A stretch of DNA of 64,000 nucleotides, from positions 124,001 through 188,000 of the forward strand of contig NZ_BOOZ01000004.1 in the NCBI RefSeq assembly GCF_016863495.1, written 5' to 3'. How positions within the stretch are numbered: position 1 is the first letter of the stretch; each line of letters opens with the position of its first letter. Both the position numbers and the translations under genes were made by a program. The stretch comes from Micromonospora andamanensis (GTDB lineage Bacteria; Actinomycetota; Actinomycetes; Mycobacteriales; Micromonosporaceae). This document shows, one piece after another, positions 24,478-32,622 of this stretch. The notes below the pieces were generated by a model. It was not told the origin of the DNA, did no database searches, and saw only the letters and a list, made by a program, of their open reading frames with translations.

Positions 24478-25566
24478 ATGACCGCCACCGTCCCGCCACC
24501 GGGCACGAGATCTTTTCGGCACCGCCTGTGGCGGCTCGCCGAGACGGTGACCACGCCGGTGCTGCCCAGCGACTACCTTGACCTGATCGCCCCGCTCCGT
24601 GCCGGTGCCGACCTGCGCGGTCGGATCCTCGCCGTGCACCCGGAGACCCGCGACGCGGCGACCCTGCTGATCCAGCCCGGCCGTGGCTGGCGCGGGCACG
24701 TCCCCGGGCAGTACGTCCGGCTCGGTGTCGACGTCGACGGGGTGCGCCAGTGGCGGGCCTACTCGGTCACCTCGGCCCCCGGCCGCCGCACGGAACCGAT
24801 CTCGGTGACGGTCAAGGCCATCCCCGACGGCGTGGTCAGCAACCACCTGGTCCGCCGGGTCCGGCCGAACACGATCGTCCAGCTCGACCAGGCGCGCGGC
24901 GACTTCGTGCTGCCGGAGCGGGTACCGTCGCGGGTCCTGTTCCTCACCGCGGGCAGCGGCATCACCCCGGTGGCCGGGATGCTGCGCTCGGGAGCGCTGG
25001 CCGGCAGCGACGTGGTGCTCGTGCACTCGGCACCCACCGCCGCCGATGCGGTGTTCGGGGCCGAGCTGCGCGGCCTGGCCGAGCGCGGCGACATCCGCCT
25101 GGTCGAGCGGCACACCGAGGTCGACGGCCTGCTGGACGTCGCCGAACTCGACACCCTGGTCCCCGACCACCTGGAGCGCCAGACGTGGGCGTGTGGCCCG
25201 CTCGGGCTGCTCGACGCGGCCGAGGCGCACTGGTCGGCTCGCGGCCACGCCGCCCGGTTGCACACCGAGCGGTTTCGTCCCACCGTGATCACCGCAGGTG
25301 ACGGCGGCACGGTGACCTTCACCCGTTCGTCGGTGACCGTGGCGGCCACCGGCGCCACTCCGCTGCTGGACGCCGGCGAGAACGCCGGGGTGCTGATGCC
25401 GTCGGGCTGCCGGATGGGCATCTGCTTCGGCTGCGTGCTGCCGCTGCGCCAGGGCGCGGTCCGCGACCTGCGCAACGGCCAGCTCACCACCGCCCTGCCC
25501 GGCGACGGCGTACGCGTGCAGACCTGCGTGTCTGCCGCCGCCGGCCCGTGCGAACTCGAGATCTGA
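24478..25566 (+). CDS. Ferredoxin reductase-type electron transfer protein for acyl-CoA desaturase
   Basis: A 362-residue fusion of an FNR-like FAD/NAD(P)H module with a C-terminal plant-type [2Fe-2S] ferredoxin. RAYSVTSAP binds FAD, GSGITPVAGML and TWACGPLG bind NAD(P)H, and the cluster ligands are in SGCRMGICFGC with a later Cys in VQTCVS. It precedes a DesA3-like desaturase by 16 bases, the same arrangement as Rv3230c-Rv3229c in Mycobacterium tuberculosis. It should therefore supply electrons for delta-9 desaturation. An in-frame ATG at 24451 with AAGAG upstream is an alternative start. Confidence 0.9.
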   Translation: MTATVPPPGTRSFRHRLWRLAETVTTPVLPSDYLDLIAPLRAGADLRGRILAVHPETRDAATLLIQPGRGWRGHVPGQYVRLGVDVDGVRQWRAYSVTSAPGRRTEPISVTVKAIPDGVVSNHLVRRVRPNTIVQLDQARGDFVLPERVPSRVLFLTAGSGITPVAGMLRSGALAGSDVVLVHSAPTAADAVFGAELRGLAERGDIRLVERHTEVDGLLDVAELDTLVPDHLERQTWACGPLGLLDAAEAHWSARGHAARLHTERFRPTVITAGDGGTVTFTRSSVTVAATGATPLLDAGENAGVLMPSGCRMGICFGCVLPLRQGAVRDLRNGQLTTALPGDGVRVQTCVSAAAGPCELEI

Positions 25567-25582
25567 TCGGAGACCGACCGAC

Positions 25583-26740
25583 GTGACCGTGATCCAGAAG
25601 AAGGCCGACAACCCGATCGCCCACCTCACCGCCGAGGACATCGAAACCCTCGGCAAGGAACTCGACGCCATCCGGGAACGGGTGATCGCCTCCCGGGGCG
25701 AGCGGGACGCCGCGTACATCCGCAAGGTCATCTCGACGCAGCGCAAGCTGGAGATCGGCAGCCGCGTGGTGCTGCTGTTCTCGCTGTTCCCGCCGGCCTG
25801 GATCGTCGGCACCGCCGGGCTGTCGGTGGCGAAGATCCTGGAGAACATGGAGATCGGGCACAACGTCCTGCACGGCCAGTGGGACTGGATGCGTGATCCG
25901 AAGATCCACTCGACGAGTTGGGAGTGGGACCACGTCGCCCCGGCCGACCAGTGGAAGCAGTCGCACAACGAGCTGCACCACAGGTACACGAACGTGGTCG
26001 GCAAGGACAACGACCTCGGCTACGGCATCATGCGGGTCGACGAGGACCAGCCCTGGCACCCGGCTCACCTCGGGCAGCCGTTCTACAACTTCCTCAACGC
26101 CTGCTTCTTCGAGTACGGCATCGCCGCGTACGACCTCGACCTGGGGAACAAGCTGAAGAACGGGGGACACAAGGACCCCGAGTTCCGACGCCGGGTCCGC
26201 GCGGTCGGTCGGAAGATCCGTCGCCAGTTCCTCAAGGACTACCTGCTGTTCCCGCTGCTGTCCGGCCCGTCGTTCCTGCACACCCTGGCGGCCAACTTCA
26301 CCGCGAACCTGATCCGCAACCTGTGGAGCCACTCGGTGATCATGTGTGGGCACTTCCCGGAGGGGGTGGAGACCTTCGAGAAGACCTCGATCGAGGGTGA
26401 GACCCGGGGAGAGTGGTACGTGCGGCAGATGCTCGGCTCGGCGAACATCAGCGGCAGCCGGCTGATGCATATCATGACCGGCAACCTGTCGTTCCAGATC
26501 GAGCACCACCTCTTCCCCGACCTGCCGAGCAACCGCTACCAGGAGATCGCCCCGGAGATCCGGGCGCTGTTCGACAGGTACGGGCTGAAGTACACCACCG
26601 GCTCCCTGCCCCGGCAGGTCTTCTCCGCCTGGAGGAAGGTCTTCCGGCTCGCCCTGCCGAACCGCCGCCAGCCAGCCACCCCGGCCGCCCCGCTCGACAA
26701 CTCCGCCAACCAGCCGCCCCGGGAGCTCGTCGCCGCCTGA
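25583..26740 (+). CDS. Membrane acyl-CoA desaturase (DesA3-like)
   Basis: A 385-residue di-iron fatty acid desaturase that would insert a double bond into acyl-CoA. The three histidine boxes are visible: HNVLH (residues 93-97), HNELHH (128-133) and QIEHHLFPDLP near residue 305. Hydrophobic stretches flank the first and last boxes. The start is GTG at 25583, just after the reductase gene, indicating one operon. Temperature- or fatty-acid-responsive control by the divergent PucR protein is possible. A long hairpin follows the stop. Confidence 0.92.
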   Translation: MTVIQKKADNPIAHLTAEDIETLGKELDAIRERVIASRGERDAAYIRKVISTQRKLEIGSRVVLLFSLFPPAWIVGTAGLSVAKILENMEIGHNVLHGQWDWMRDPKIHSTSWEWDHVAPADQWKQSHNELHHRYTNVVGKDNDLGYGIMRVDEDQPWHPAHLGQPFYNFLNACFFEYGIAAYDLDLGNKLKNGGHKDPEFRRRVRAVGRKIRRQFLKDYLLFPLLSGPSFLHTLAANFTANLIRNLWSHSVIMCGHFPEGVETFEKTSIEGETRGEWYVRQMLGSANISGSRLMHIMTGNLSFQIEHHLFPDLPSNRYQEIAPEIRALFDRYGLKYTTGSLPRQVFSAWRKVFRLALPNRRQPATPAAPLDNSANQPPRELVAA

Positions 26741-26758
26741 CCGCGCTGCGGATTTCCG

Positions 26759-26819
26759 GCAACTTCAGGGCTGTTGCTGTCTGGGGGCCCCGCTGACCCG
26801 GCAACAACCCTGAAGTTGC
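26759..26819. terminator. Long inverted repeat ending the desaturase operon
   Basis: Arms at 26759-26777 and 26801-26819 pair at 18 of 19 positions around a GC-rich loop that also contains GGGGCCCC. It sits between the convergent desaturase and a small membrane protein gene. It probably acts as a bidirectional terminator. The AACTTCAGGG-type arms are less GC-rich than typical terminators here. Confidence 0.65.
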
Positions 26820-26846
26820 TCACCAGGAGCGTTCCCGGGGGTGGGG

Positions 26847-27023
26847 TCAGCGGCGGTTGGGGTAGTTGTGGGCGGACTGGCGGCCCTTGACGAAGGCCAG
26901 CACGATCACCGCGGCGAGCGCGATCACACCGATGATGACCAGCCAGCGGACCGCTTCGAGGAGCAGCCCGAGCAGGACCAGCGCTCCGGCGACCACGCCG
27001 ACGACCCAGAGCAGGGCACGCAT
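26847..27023 (-). CDS. Small membrane protein
   Basis: A 58-residue protein made of two hydrophobic stretches (LLWVVGVVAGALVLLGLLL and WLVIIGVIALAAVIVLAFV) and a short basic tail, KGRQSAHNYPNRR. The ATG at 27023 follows GGAGGT at good spacing; the open frame reaches 26 residues further upstream without similarity to a membrane protein. It is probably a double-spanning hairpin membrane protein of unknown role, transcribed toward the desaturase terminator. Confidence 0.65.
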   Translation of the reverse strand: MRALLWVVGVVAGALVLLGLLLEAVRWLVIIGVIALAAVIVLAFVKGRQSAHNYPNRR

Positions 27024-27119
27024 CTCCACCTCCCACCCGGCCGCCCGGCCGGTCCGGGCGCGAGACCGGCTACCCGTTACCACCCGGATCATGCCGTCCA
27101 CCCGGGTGCGCGCCCCGGC

Positions 27120-27839
27120 TCACTCCGGGAGCTGCCCCAGATAGACGGTGTTCGCCGACTCGCCGCCGGTGAGCGGGTTGGCGAACCGCACCACGTGGCT
27201 GTGGTGGGTGGGGAACACGGCGGCCAGGTCGGCTTCGAAGTCCCGGTCCGGTGGGTCGTCCGACCAGAGGGCGAACACCCCGCCCGGATGCAGCAGCCGC
27301 GCCAGCCGGCGCAACCCCTCGGGCCGGTAGAACGCGGCGTGGCTCGGATGCAGCGGATGCCGGGGGGAGTGGTCGATGTCCAGCAGCACCGCGTGGAAGC
27401 GGCGCTCCGCGTCGTCGGGGTCGAGCCCGTCCGGACCGGCCACCCGGGCGAAGAAGTCGGCAGGCACCAGCCGGGTACGCGGATCCTCGGCCAGGCCGGC
27501 GGCGAAGGGCAGCAGTCCGCGCCGGTGCCAGTCGATGACGTCCTCGACGGCCTCCACCACCAGCAGCGAGGCGACCCGGTCGTCGGCCAGCGCGGTGCGG
27601 GCGGTGTAGCCGAGACCCAACCCGCCGACGATGACGTCGAGGCGGTCGCCGGCCAACGGCGCCAACCCCAACCGGGCCAACTCGATCTCACCGGCGGTGA
27701 ACAGGCTCGACATCAGGAACTCGTCGTCGAGCTTGACCTCGTACACGTCCAGGTCGAGCCGTGGATCGCGACGCCGGCGCAGGCTGATCTCGCCGATCGG
27801 CGTCGGACGCCAGGCCAGTTCTTCGAAACGTACGCTCAC
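27120..27839 (-). CDS. Spermidine synthase-like class I methyltransferase-fold protein
   Basis: A 239-residue protein with a polyamine-synthase-like nucleotide-binding fold. GGLGLGYTARTAL replaces the usual glycine loop, followed by the acidic strand end LLVVEAVEDVIDWHRRGLLP and FHAVLLDIDHSPRHPL, where spermidine synthases have the catalytic Asp. It closely resembles actinobacterial spermidine synthase-like proteins of unproven activity. The start is GTG at 27839. No polyamine genes are nearby. Confidence 0.75.
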   Translation of the reverse strand: MSVRFEELAWRPTPIGEISLRRRRDPRLDLDVYEVKLDDEFLMSSLFTAGEIELARLGLAPLAGDRLDVIVGGLGLGYTARTALADDRVASLLVVEAVEDVIDWHRRGLLPFAAGLAEDPRTRLVPADFFARVAGPDGLDPDDAERRFHAVLLDIDHSPRHPLHPSHAAFYRPEGLRRLARLLHPGGVFALWSDDPPDRDFEADLAAVFPTHHSHVVRFANPLTGGESANTVYLGQLPE

Positions 27840-27948
27840 CGCCGGGATGCTACCGGCCGGTGCGCCGCCGCCCGGCGTGACGCACGGTCCCCGGGACATC
27901 GACGCAGCGCATATTCTGTGCCCGGATCGTCTCGCCGGAGGGGAAACG

Positions 27949-29325
27949 ATGCCGTCGCGGCAGGACCAGCTGCACTCCTACCAGTTCACCGTCCAGCGGA
28001 TGGTGGCCGCCCTGGTGACGCGGGAGTCTGATCCGGCGCAGTCGCCGTTGCGTCGGCTCGCCGGAGCCGGGATGGCAAGTGTGCTGGTGGCCGCCATCGG
28101 GCTGGGCGGCGCCGCCCTGTACGGCCTCTTCACCGGCGGCGGCACGACGTGGCGCGACGCCAGCGTGGTCATCGTCGAGAAGGAGTCCGGCGCCCGGTTC
28201 GTCTACCGGGAGGAGAAGCTGCACCCGGTGCTCAACTACGCCTCCGCACTGCTGATCATCGGCACGCAGCGTCCGAAGACGGTGCTGGTGTCCCGCCGGT
28301 CGATCGACGGGGTGCCGAGGGGCCTGCCGTTGGGCATCCGCGACGCTCCCGACTCGCTGCCTCCGGCGGCCCGACTGTCCACCACGCCGTGGACGGTCTG
28401 CTCGGTGCCACCGGCCGGGCCCGGATCGGCCCCCCGGTCGGTGCTGCTCGTGGGCACCGGCGGCACCGGCGGCCGGCCGTTGGGCCGGGACGCACTGCTG
28501 CTGCGTGATCCCGACGGCCGGCTGCACCTGCTCTGGCAGCAGCGGCGGCACCTGATCCGGGACACCGACCGGGTGCTGGCCGCCCTGGCGACCACCCGTT
28601 CCCGAAGCGTCCCGGTGGCCGCCGCCCTGATCAACACGGTGCCGGCCGGTGTCGACCTGGCCCCGCTGGACCCGCCCGGCCTGGGCCGGCCGTCCACCCG
28701 GGCCGCGCCGGCCCGGATCGGCGACGTGCTGGTGGTCAGCAACTCCGGCGGCGTGCGCCAGTACGCGGTGGTGCTGCGCGACGGGCTCGCCGGCATCACC
28801 GAGCTCCAGGCCGGCCTGCTGCTGGCCCGCACCGGCCAGCGGGCACCGGAACAGATAAGCCTGGGGCGCTTCGCCGCACTGCCGCAGCTACCCGACCTCG
28901 TGCCCCACGGGCCCGACGCGCCGCCGGTCACACCACCCCCGTTGGCCGAACCGGCCTCGTCGGCGATCTGCGCGCGGGTCGGCGACGACACCGGGTCGGT
29001 CGAGCTGCGGCTGGGGGTGGACCTGCCGACGCCGATCCCGGCACCGGAACAGCCAGCCGATTCGACAACCGCCGACCAGGTGCTCGTCGAGCCGGGGCGG
29101 GGCGCGGTGGTGGAGTCGGTGGCCACCCCCGGCGCCACCGGCGGCGCGATCTCCGTGGTGACCGACCTCGGCCGCCGGTACGCGCTCGCCGGCCCCGACG
29201 TGACAGGCATGCTCGGCTACGACGACGTGCGACCCGTCCGGCTGCCCGCCGGGGTGGTCAGTCTCGTACCCGCAGGTGCGCCGCTCGACCCGGACGCGGC
29301 CCGCCAGCGCGCCGCTCCCGCCTGA
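27949..29325 (+). CDS. eccB: Type VII secretion protein EccB
   Basis: A 458-residue EccB-family protein. It has a short cytoplasmic N-terminus (MPSRQDQLHSYQFTVQRMVA), which is the family hallmark, and one transmembrane helix at about residues 40-62. A long extracytoplasmic R-domain region follows, with RPKTVLVSRRSIDGVPRG and a C-terminal VLVEPGRGAVVESV and GRRYAL segment. In ESX systems EccB joins the membrane core complex with EccC, EccD and EccE. None of these partners, mycosin or a WXG100 pair is recognisable beside it, so it is an isolated copy in this window. A GGAGGGGAAACG segment precedes the ATG. Confidence 0.88.
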   Translation: MPSRQDQLHSYQFTVQRMVAALVTRESDPAQSPLRRLAGAGMASVLVAAIGLGGAALYGLFTGGGTTWRDASVVIVEKESGARFVYREEKLHPVLNYASALLIIGTQRPKTVLVSRRSIDGVPRGLPLGIRDAPDSLPPAARLSTTPWTVCSVPPAGPGSAPRSVLLVGTGGTGGRPLGRDALLLRDPDGRLHLLWQQRRHLIRDTDRVLAALATTRSRSVPVAAALINTVPAGVDLAPLDPPGLGRPSTRAAPARIGDVLVVSNSGGVRQYAVVLRDGLAGITELQAGLLLARTGQRAPEQISLGRFAALPQLPDLVPHGPDAPPVTPPPLAEPASSAICARVGDDTGSVELRLGVDLPTPIPAPEQPADSTTADQVLVEPGRGAVVESVATPGATGGAISVVTDLGRRYALAGPDVTGMLGYDDVRPVRLPAGVVSLVPAGAPLDPDAARQRAAPA

Positions 29326-29441
29326 CGCGTCCGGACGCCGCGAAAGTGGTAGGAAATTTCTCGGCGTGCGTTGTCGATTCCGTCGACTCCCGCTCGTCGC
29401 ACTGACGACAGCACGTCAGATCGACACCAAGGAGCAACCTC

Positions 29442-30017
29442 ATGCGTACCCTGATCGCCACCGCGTTCGTCTCGCTCGACGGTGTGGTCGAGGCACCCGG
29501 CGGAGAACCGGGCTACCGCAACTCCGGCTGGACCTTCAACGACATCGCGTTTGACGAGGCCGCCTACGAGATCAAGGCCCGTGAGCAGGACGAGGCCACG
29601 GCGATGATGATGGGTCGGGTCAGCTACCAGGCGTTCGCGCCGGTGTGGCCGAGCATGACCGTCGAGTTCGCCGGCTACAACGCGATGCCGAAGTACGTCG
29701 TGTCGACGAGCCTCAAGGAGCAGGACCTGGTGTCCAACTGGGGCGAGATCGTCATCCTCCGGTCGCTCGACGACGTCGCCGCGCTGAAGCAGACCGAGGG
29801 CGGGCCGATCAGTATCCACGGCAGCGCCACGCTGAACCGCAACCTCTCCGACGCCGGTCTGATCGACCGCTACCACCTGCTGGTCTTCCCGGTCCTGCTC
29901 GGTGCGGGCAAGCGGCTGTTCTCCGACACCGACCGGGACAAGCAGAACCTCAAGCTCGTCGAGAGCGAGTCCTACGCCAACGGCATCCAGAAGTTGGTCT
30001 ACGACGTCGTCCACTGA
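29442..30017 (+). CDS. Dihydrofolate reductase / RibD C-terminal domain family protein
   Basis: A 191-residue RibD_C-like reductase. It shows TAFVSLDGVVEAPGG at the N-terminus, MMMGRVSYQAF near residue 48, ISIHGSATLNRNL near 125, and HLLVFPVLLGAGKRLF near 147. This family, often called YyaP/YwjB-like, binds NADPH; its substrates are mostly unknown. It stands alone, with an AAGGAGC ribosome-binding site. A 24-bp perfect hairpin lies 30 bases after the stop. Confidence 0.88.
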   Translation: MRTLIATAFVSLDGVVEAPGGEPGYRNSGWTFNDIAFDEAAYEIKAREQDEATAMMMGRVSYQAFAPVWPSMTVEFAGYNAMPKYVVSTSLKEQDLVSNWGEIVILRSLDDVAALKQTEGGPISIHGSATLNRNLSDAGLIDRYHLLVFPVLLGAGKRLFSDTDRDKQNLKLVESESYANGIQKLVYDVVH

Positions 30018-30046
30018 CCAGCCGACCGCCCGGCTGAACGTCGTGC

Positions 30047-30100
30047 CGCTGGTGGGTACATCTGTTGTCGTTCCCACGACAACAGATGTACCCACCAGCG
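30047..30100. terminator. Perfect 24-bp hairpin between convergent genes
   Basis: Two 24-base arms (30047-30070 and 30077-30100) are exact reverse complements around the 6-base loop TTCCCA. It lies between the convergent reductase and kinase genes, so bidirectional termination is the simplest role. The stem is longer and less GC-rich than needed for a terminator. Confidence 0.65.
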
Positions 30101-30125
30101 ACGCTGCCTCCGTGACGGAGGCGGG

Positions 30126-30647
30126 TCAGCGGCTGGGCACTGACCGGATGCTCATGGCGATGGCGTCGGCCACCTGTTCGGGCGGCTGGGACGCGTCGAC
30201 CAAATGCGCTCCGGTCACGGCGGCGAAGCTGGTGAGCGCCCCCGCGACATGATCGTGTCGCCATTGGCGGGCGGCGGCATCCATCTGGTCGGCGTCGATG
30301 CGGGCGCGCAACTGTTCCTCCGGGAGCGTGAGCACGACCTCGCGGACCTCGACGCCTACCGCACGGATACCGTCGAGAATCTCCTCGCGGTAAGCCGGGT
30401 TGATCAGGCTCATCGGCGCGATCCAAAGGTGCGGATATTCCCGGGCGAGGCCGCTCATCGTCTCGACGACGAGGTGACGCCACAGTGGAAGATCCTGGAA
30501 GTCGCCGGTCGGCGAGGTGATGAACGGGGTCAGCAGGTAACCGACGTACTCGGGGTCGAAGATCTTGGCGTCCGGGAGCCGCTCCACGAGCAGGCCCGCA
30601 GTGGTCGTCTTGCCGACGCCGAAGGCACCGTTGATCCAGACAATCAT
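30126..30647 (-). CDS. P-loop kinase-like ATPase (TmrB-like)
   Basis: A 173-residue P-loop protein beginning MIVWINGAFGVGKTTTAGLL, with Walker A GAFGVGKT at residues 7-14. It resembles the small AAA/kinase proteins that include tunicamycin-resistance TmrB and shikimate-kinase-like enzymes. The REVVLTLPEEQLRARI segment and basic residues near 130 suit a lid. Substrate is unknown; it could phosphorylate a nucleoside-like or antibiotic substrate. Confidence 0.75.
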   Translation of the reverse strand: MIVWINGAFGVGKTTTAGLLVERLPDAKIFDPEYVGYLLTPFITSPTGDFQDLPLWRHLVVETMSGLAREYPHLWIAPMSLINPAYREEILDGIRAVGVEVREVVLTLPEEQLRARIDADQMDAAARQWRHDHVAGALTSFAAVTGAHLVDASQPPEQVADAIAMSIRSVPSR

Positions 30648-30689
30648 GCCGAGGATGCTCCCACGGCGACGATCAGGCTGGCGGGTTGC

Positions 30690-31121
30690 CTACTGGTATT
30701 CGGCCGCGACTTCCTCCGCCTCGGCGAGGAACTCGTCCAGTTCGGTGTCGGTCAGGTTCTTGTCCAGGAGTATGTGGACGAGGACGAAGATCTCGGCGTC
30801 GAGCACGGTTTCGGCGGGCATGTTGTCGACAAGTTCCGGTTCGCCGAGGGCAGCGCGGATGAGACCCTCCGTTTCGAGGGCCGGCGGGGTGTCTCCGTCC
30901 TGGTAACGGGCGCGGACTGTCGACACCCAGGCGGCGACGTCGGTGGGTGTCGCATCGGGTGCGAAGTACCTGTTGACGGCGAGGGCGAACGCGGCTCCGA
31001 TGACGTAGGGGGTGCCGGCCTGGCCACTTCGGCGAATCTCGTCGCACAGTGCTTCGGCGGTGTCCCAGTCGGCCCGGGCCATGGCCCGGATGAGATCGCT
31101 GTACGGCTGTTCACGCACCAT
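30690..31121 (-). CDS. Uncharacterised helical protein, paralogue of 34073-34501
   Basis: A 143-residue acidic, mostly helical protein of no recognised family. It shares ARADWDTAEAL, DVAAWVST-RARYQDG, EGLIRAALGEPEL and AEAEEVAAEY with the protein at 34073-34501. My hand alignment gives about 70 percent identity over 133 residues, so the two are recent duplicates or kept alike by selection. It lies 42 bases downstream of an XRE regulator and may share its transcript. No signal peptide, membrane segment or catalytic motif is seen. Confidence 0.8.
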   Translation of the reverse strand: MVREQPYSDLIRAMARADWDTAEALCDEIRRSGQAGTPYVIGAAFALAVNRYFAPDATPTDVAAWVSTVRARYQDGDTPPALETEGLIRAALGEPELVDNMPAETVLDAEIFVLVHILLDKNLTDTELDEFLAEAEEVAAEYQ

Positions 31122-31163
31122 GCCTCATCTCGTCGGTCGGTTCTGCTGTGGATGGGCTGCGGG

Positions 31164-32348
31164 TCACAGTTGCCGGGTCAGGCCGAGCATGGCGGCGAGA
31201 CGGCTGACGTCGGCAGGGGAGGTGCCCGCGCGAAGGACGGTGGTGAGTGCGGCGCGAGCGACCGGGCGCAGGCGGGTCTCGGCAGGGGCGATCCGGTCGG
31301 CGCTGACCAGGGCGCGTCCGGCGGCATCATGGTCGCCGAGGGCGAGGTGGGCGCCTGTGATGTCGATCAGGTGGCCGGCGCGGTGTTCGGCGGGCAGCCG
31401 GTGCCAGGCAGCTGTGCTGACGGCGCGTTCGTGGGTGGCGATGGCGAGGCCGTTGTCACCGAGGCTGGCGGCGGTAAGCGCACGGGCGAGGTCGACAGTG
31501 ACCGGCCAGAACCCGCCACCATGACCGGACAGGCGGGCCAGGCCGGCGCCCTGATCGGTGAGGCTGCCGGCGGTGGAGGCGTCGCCGCAGGTGGCGGCGG
31601 CGAGGGCGGCTTCGACAACCAGGACGCCGGCGAGGGCGACATCCTCCGGTGGGCTGTCGGGGCACGGCGTCGGGCCGAGCCTTTGCAGGGCGGTGCGGGC
31701 GACGGCCAGCGCCAGCCGGCCGCGCCGCACCGCACGCAGCGCCTGTGCCAGACCGACCACGGCGATCGCGGTACGCCGTGGGTCGCCGCCGGCAGCGGTC
31801 ATGGCACGGTCGGCGGCGAGCCAGGCGAGGTCGGGCTCGCCGAGTTTGACCAGAACCTGGGCGGCCAGCCGGTACACCCGTACCAACATGTCGACAGCGG
31901 GCACCGGCAGGCCGGCCGCTGCGGCGTGGCGGGCGTCGGCGAGCAGGTCGGGCAGGACCCGGAGCAGCTGCGGATACTGGGCGTGCCGGTACGCGGCGAG
32001 CGCGTACCCGACCTGCCGGTCAAGGTCCGGCGTCGTGCCGCAGGTGGTGCGAATGTCGTAGCGGGCGAGCGCCTCCCGGACCCGCTCCACGGCGGCCGTC
32101 ATCTCGGTGACCGTCGGCTGGCGGCTGTCGCGTCCGACAAGCACGCCGGTGGCGACCCCCAGCGCCCCGGCGACCGTCTCGATCACCGACAGCCGATCGA
32201 GCCTGCGGGCGCCCCGTTCGATCTTGTCGACCCAGCTCTTCGACTTGCCGATCCGGTCGGCGAAAACCTGCTGACTCATCCCACGGCGGACCCGAAGCTG
32301 CGCGATGCGCCGCCCGATCGGCAGCTCCTGTCGGCTGCCGCCGGTCAT
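31164..32348 (-). CDS. XRE-family HTH regulator with TPR-like C-terminal domain
   Basis: A 394-residue protein. The helix-turn-helix at about residues 10-65 (IGRRIAQLRVRRGMSQQVFADRIGKS, WVDKIERGARRLDR) is followed by a helical solenoid rich in Ala and Leu, typical of actinobacterial regulators of the NsdA/BldD-neighbour type. The ATG at 32348 overlaps the stop of a 45-aa peptide gene (ATGA), which fixes the start. It is followed by the uncharacterised paralogue gene and divergent from a second HTH/TPR protein. The ligand or peptide it senses is unknown. Confidence 0.85.
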   Translation of the reverse strand: MTGGSRQELPIGRRIAQLRVRRGMSQQVFADRIGKSKSWVDKIERGARRLDRLSVIETVAGALGVATGVLVGRDSRQPTVTEMTAAVERVREALARYDIRTTCGTTPDLDRQVGYALAAYRHAQYPQLLRVLPDLLADARHAAAAGLPVPAVDMLVRVYRLAAQVLVKLGEPDLAWLAADRAMTAAGGDPRRTAIAVVGLAQALRAVRRGRLALAVARTALQRLGPTPCPDSPPEDVALAGVLVVEAALAAATCGDASTAGSLTDQGAGLARLSGHGGGFWPVTVDLARALTAASLGDNGLAIATHERAVSTAAWHRLPAEHRAGHLIDITGAHLALGDHDAAGRALVSADRIAPAETRLRPVARAALTTVLRAGTSPADVSRLAAMLGLTRQL

Positions 32349-32482
32349 CGTCGCGCCGCCGGACGGATGGCCTCCGTGGAGGCTCCGCAGCGTGGGCACC
32401 ACCGTGCCTTCACCTTGAACGCGAACAACCCGGAGAGAAAGCCCAGCAGTACGCCGCCGAGCATCATCATCGCCATCCTCAT
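32345..32482 (-). CDS. 45-aa membrane peptide with CPRCG motif, coupled to the XRE gene
   Basis: The small frame begins MRMAMMMLGGVLLGFLSG, a hydrophobic segment of about 20 residues, then a basic stretch and WCPRCGAST with one CxxC pair. Its TGA overlaps the ATG of the XRE gene (ATGA), the usual arrangement of real coupled genes in this window. A single CxxC could be half a zinc site in a dimer or a redox pair. It could act as a membrane-bound partner or signal for the regulator, but this is inference. The start could also be one of the internal ATG codons. Confidence 0.55.
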   Translation of the reverse strand: MRMAMMMLGGVLLGFLSGLFAFKVKARWCPRCGASTEAIRPAARR

Positions 32483-32580
32483 GGGGTCAGTCCATCCAGT
32501 GACGACAGTCGGGTGAGGAGGTGCGCGGGGTGCCTGATGGTGCGCACCGGTGGCAAGATTTCCTCGTCCACCACCGTCCG

Positions 32581-32595
32581 TTACTCTCCGTGTAA
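32581..32595. promoter_or_regulatory. Small palindrome in the divergent XRE / HTH-TPR promoter
   Basis: TTAC and GTAA arms separated by seven bases (TTACTCTCCGTGTAA) lie 28 bases before the GTG at 32623 and 99 bases before the peptide gene on the other strand. It may be an operator for one of the two divergent regulators. Confidence 0.4.
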
Positions 32596-32622
32596 TGACT
32601 GCTACGTGCGGGGGGTGGTGGC

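Noticed and set aside
24394..26010. Minus-strand extension of the PucR frame to 954 residues
   Set aside because: The extension runs antisense to the reductase and desaturase genes, and PucR similarity starts only at the GTG at 24393.
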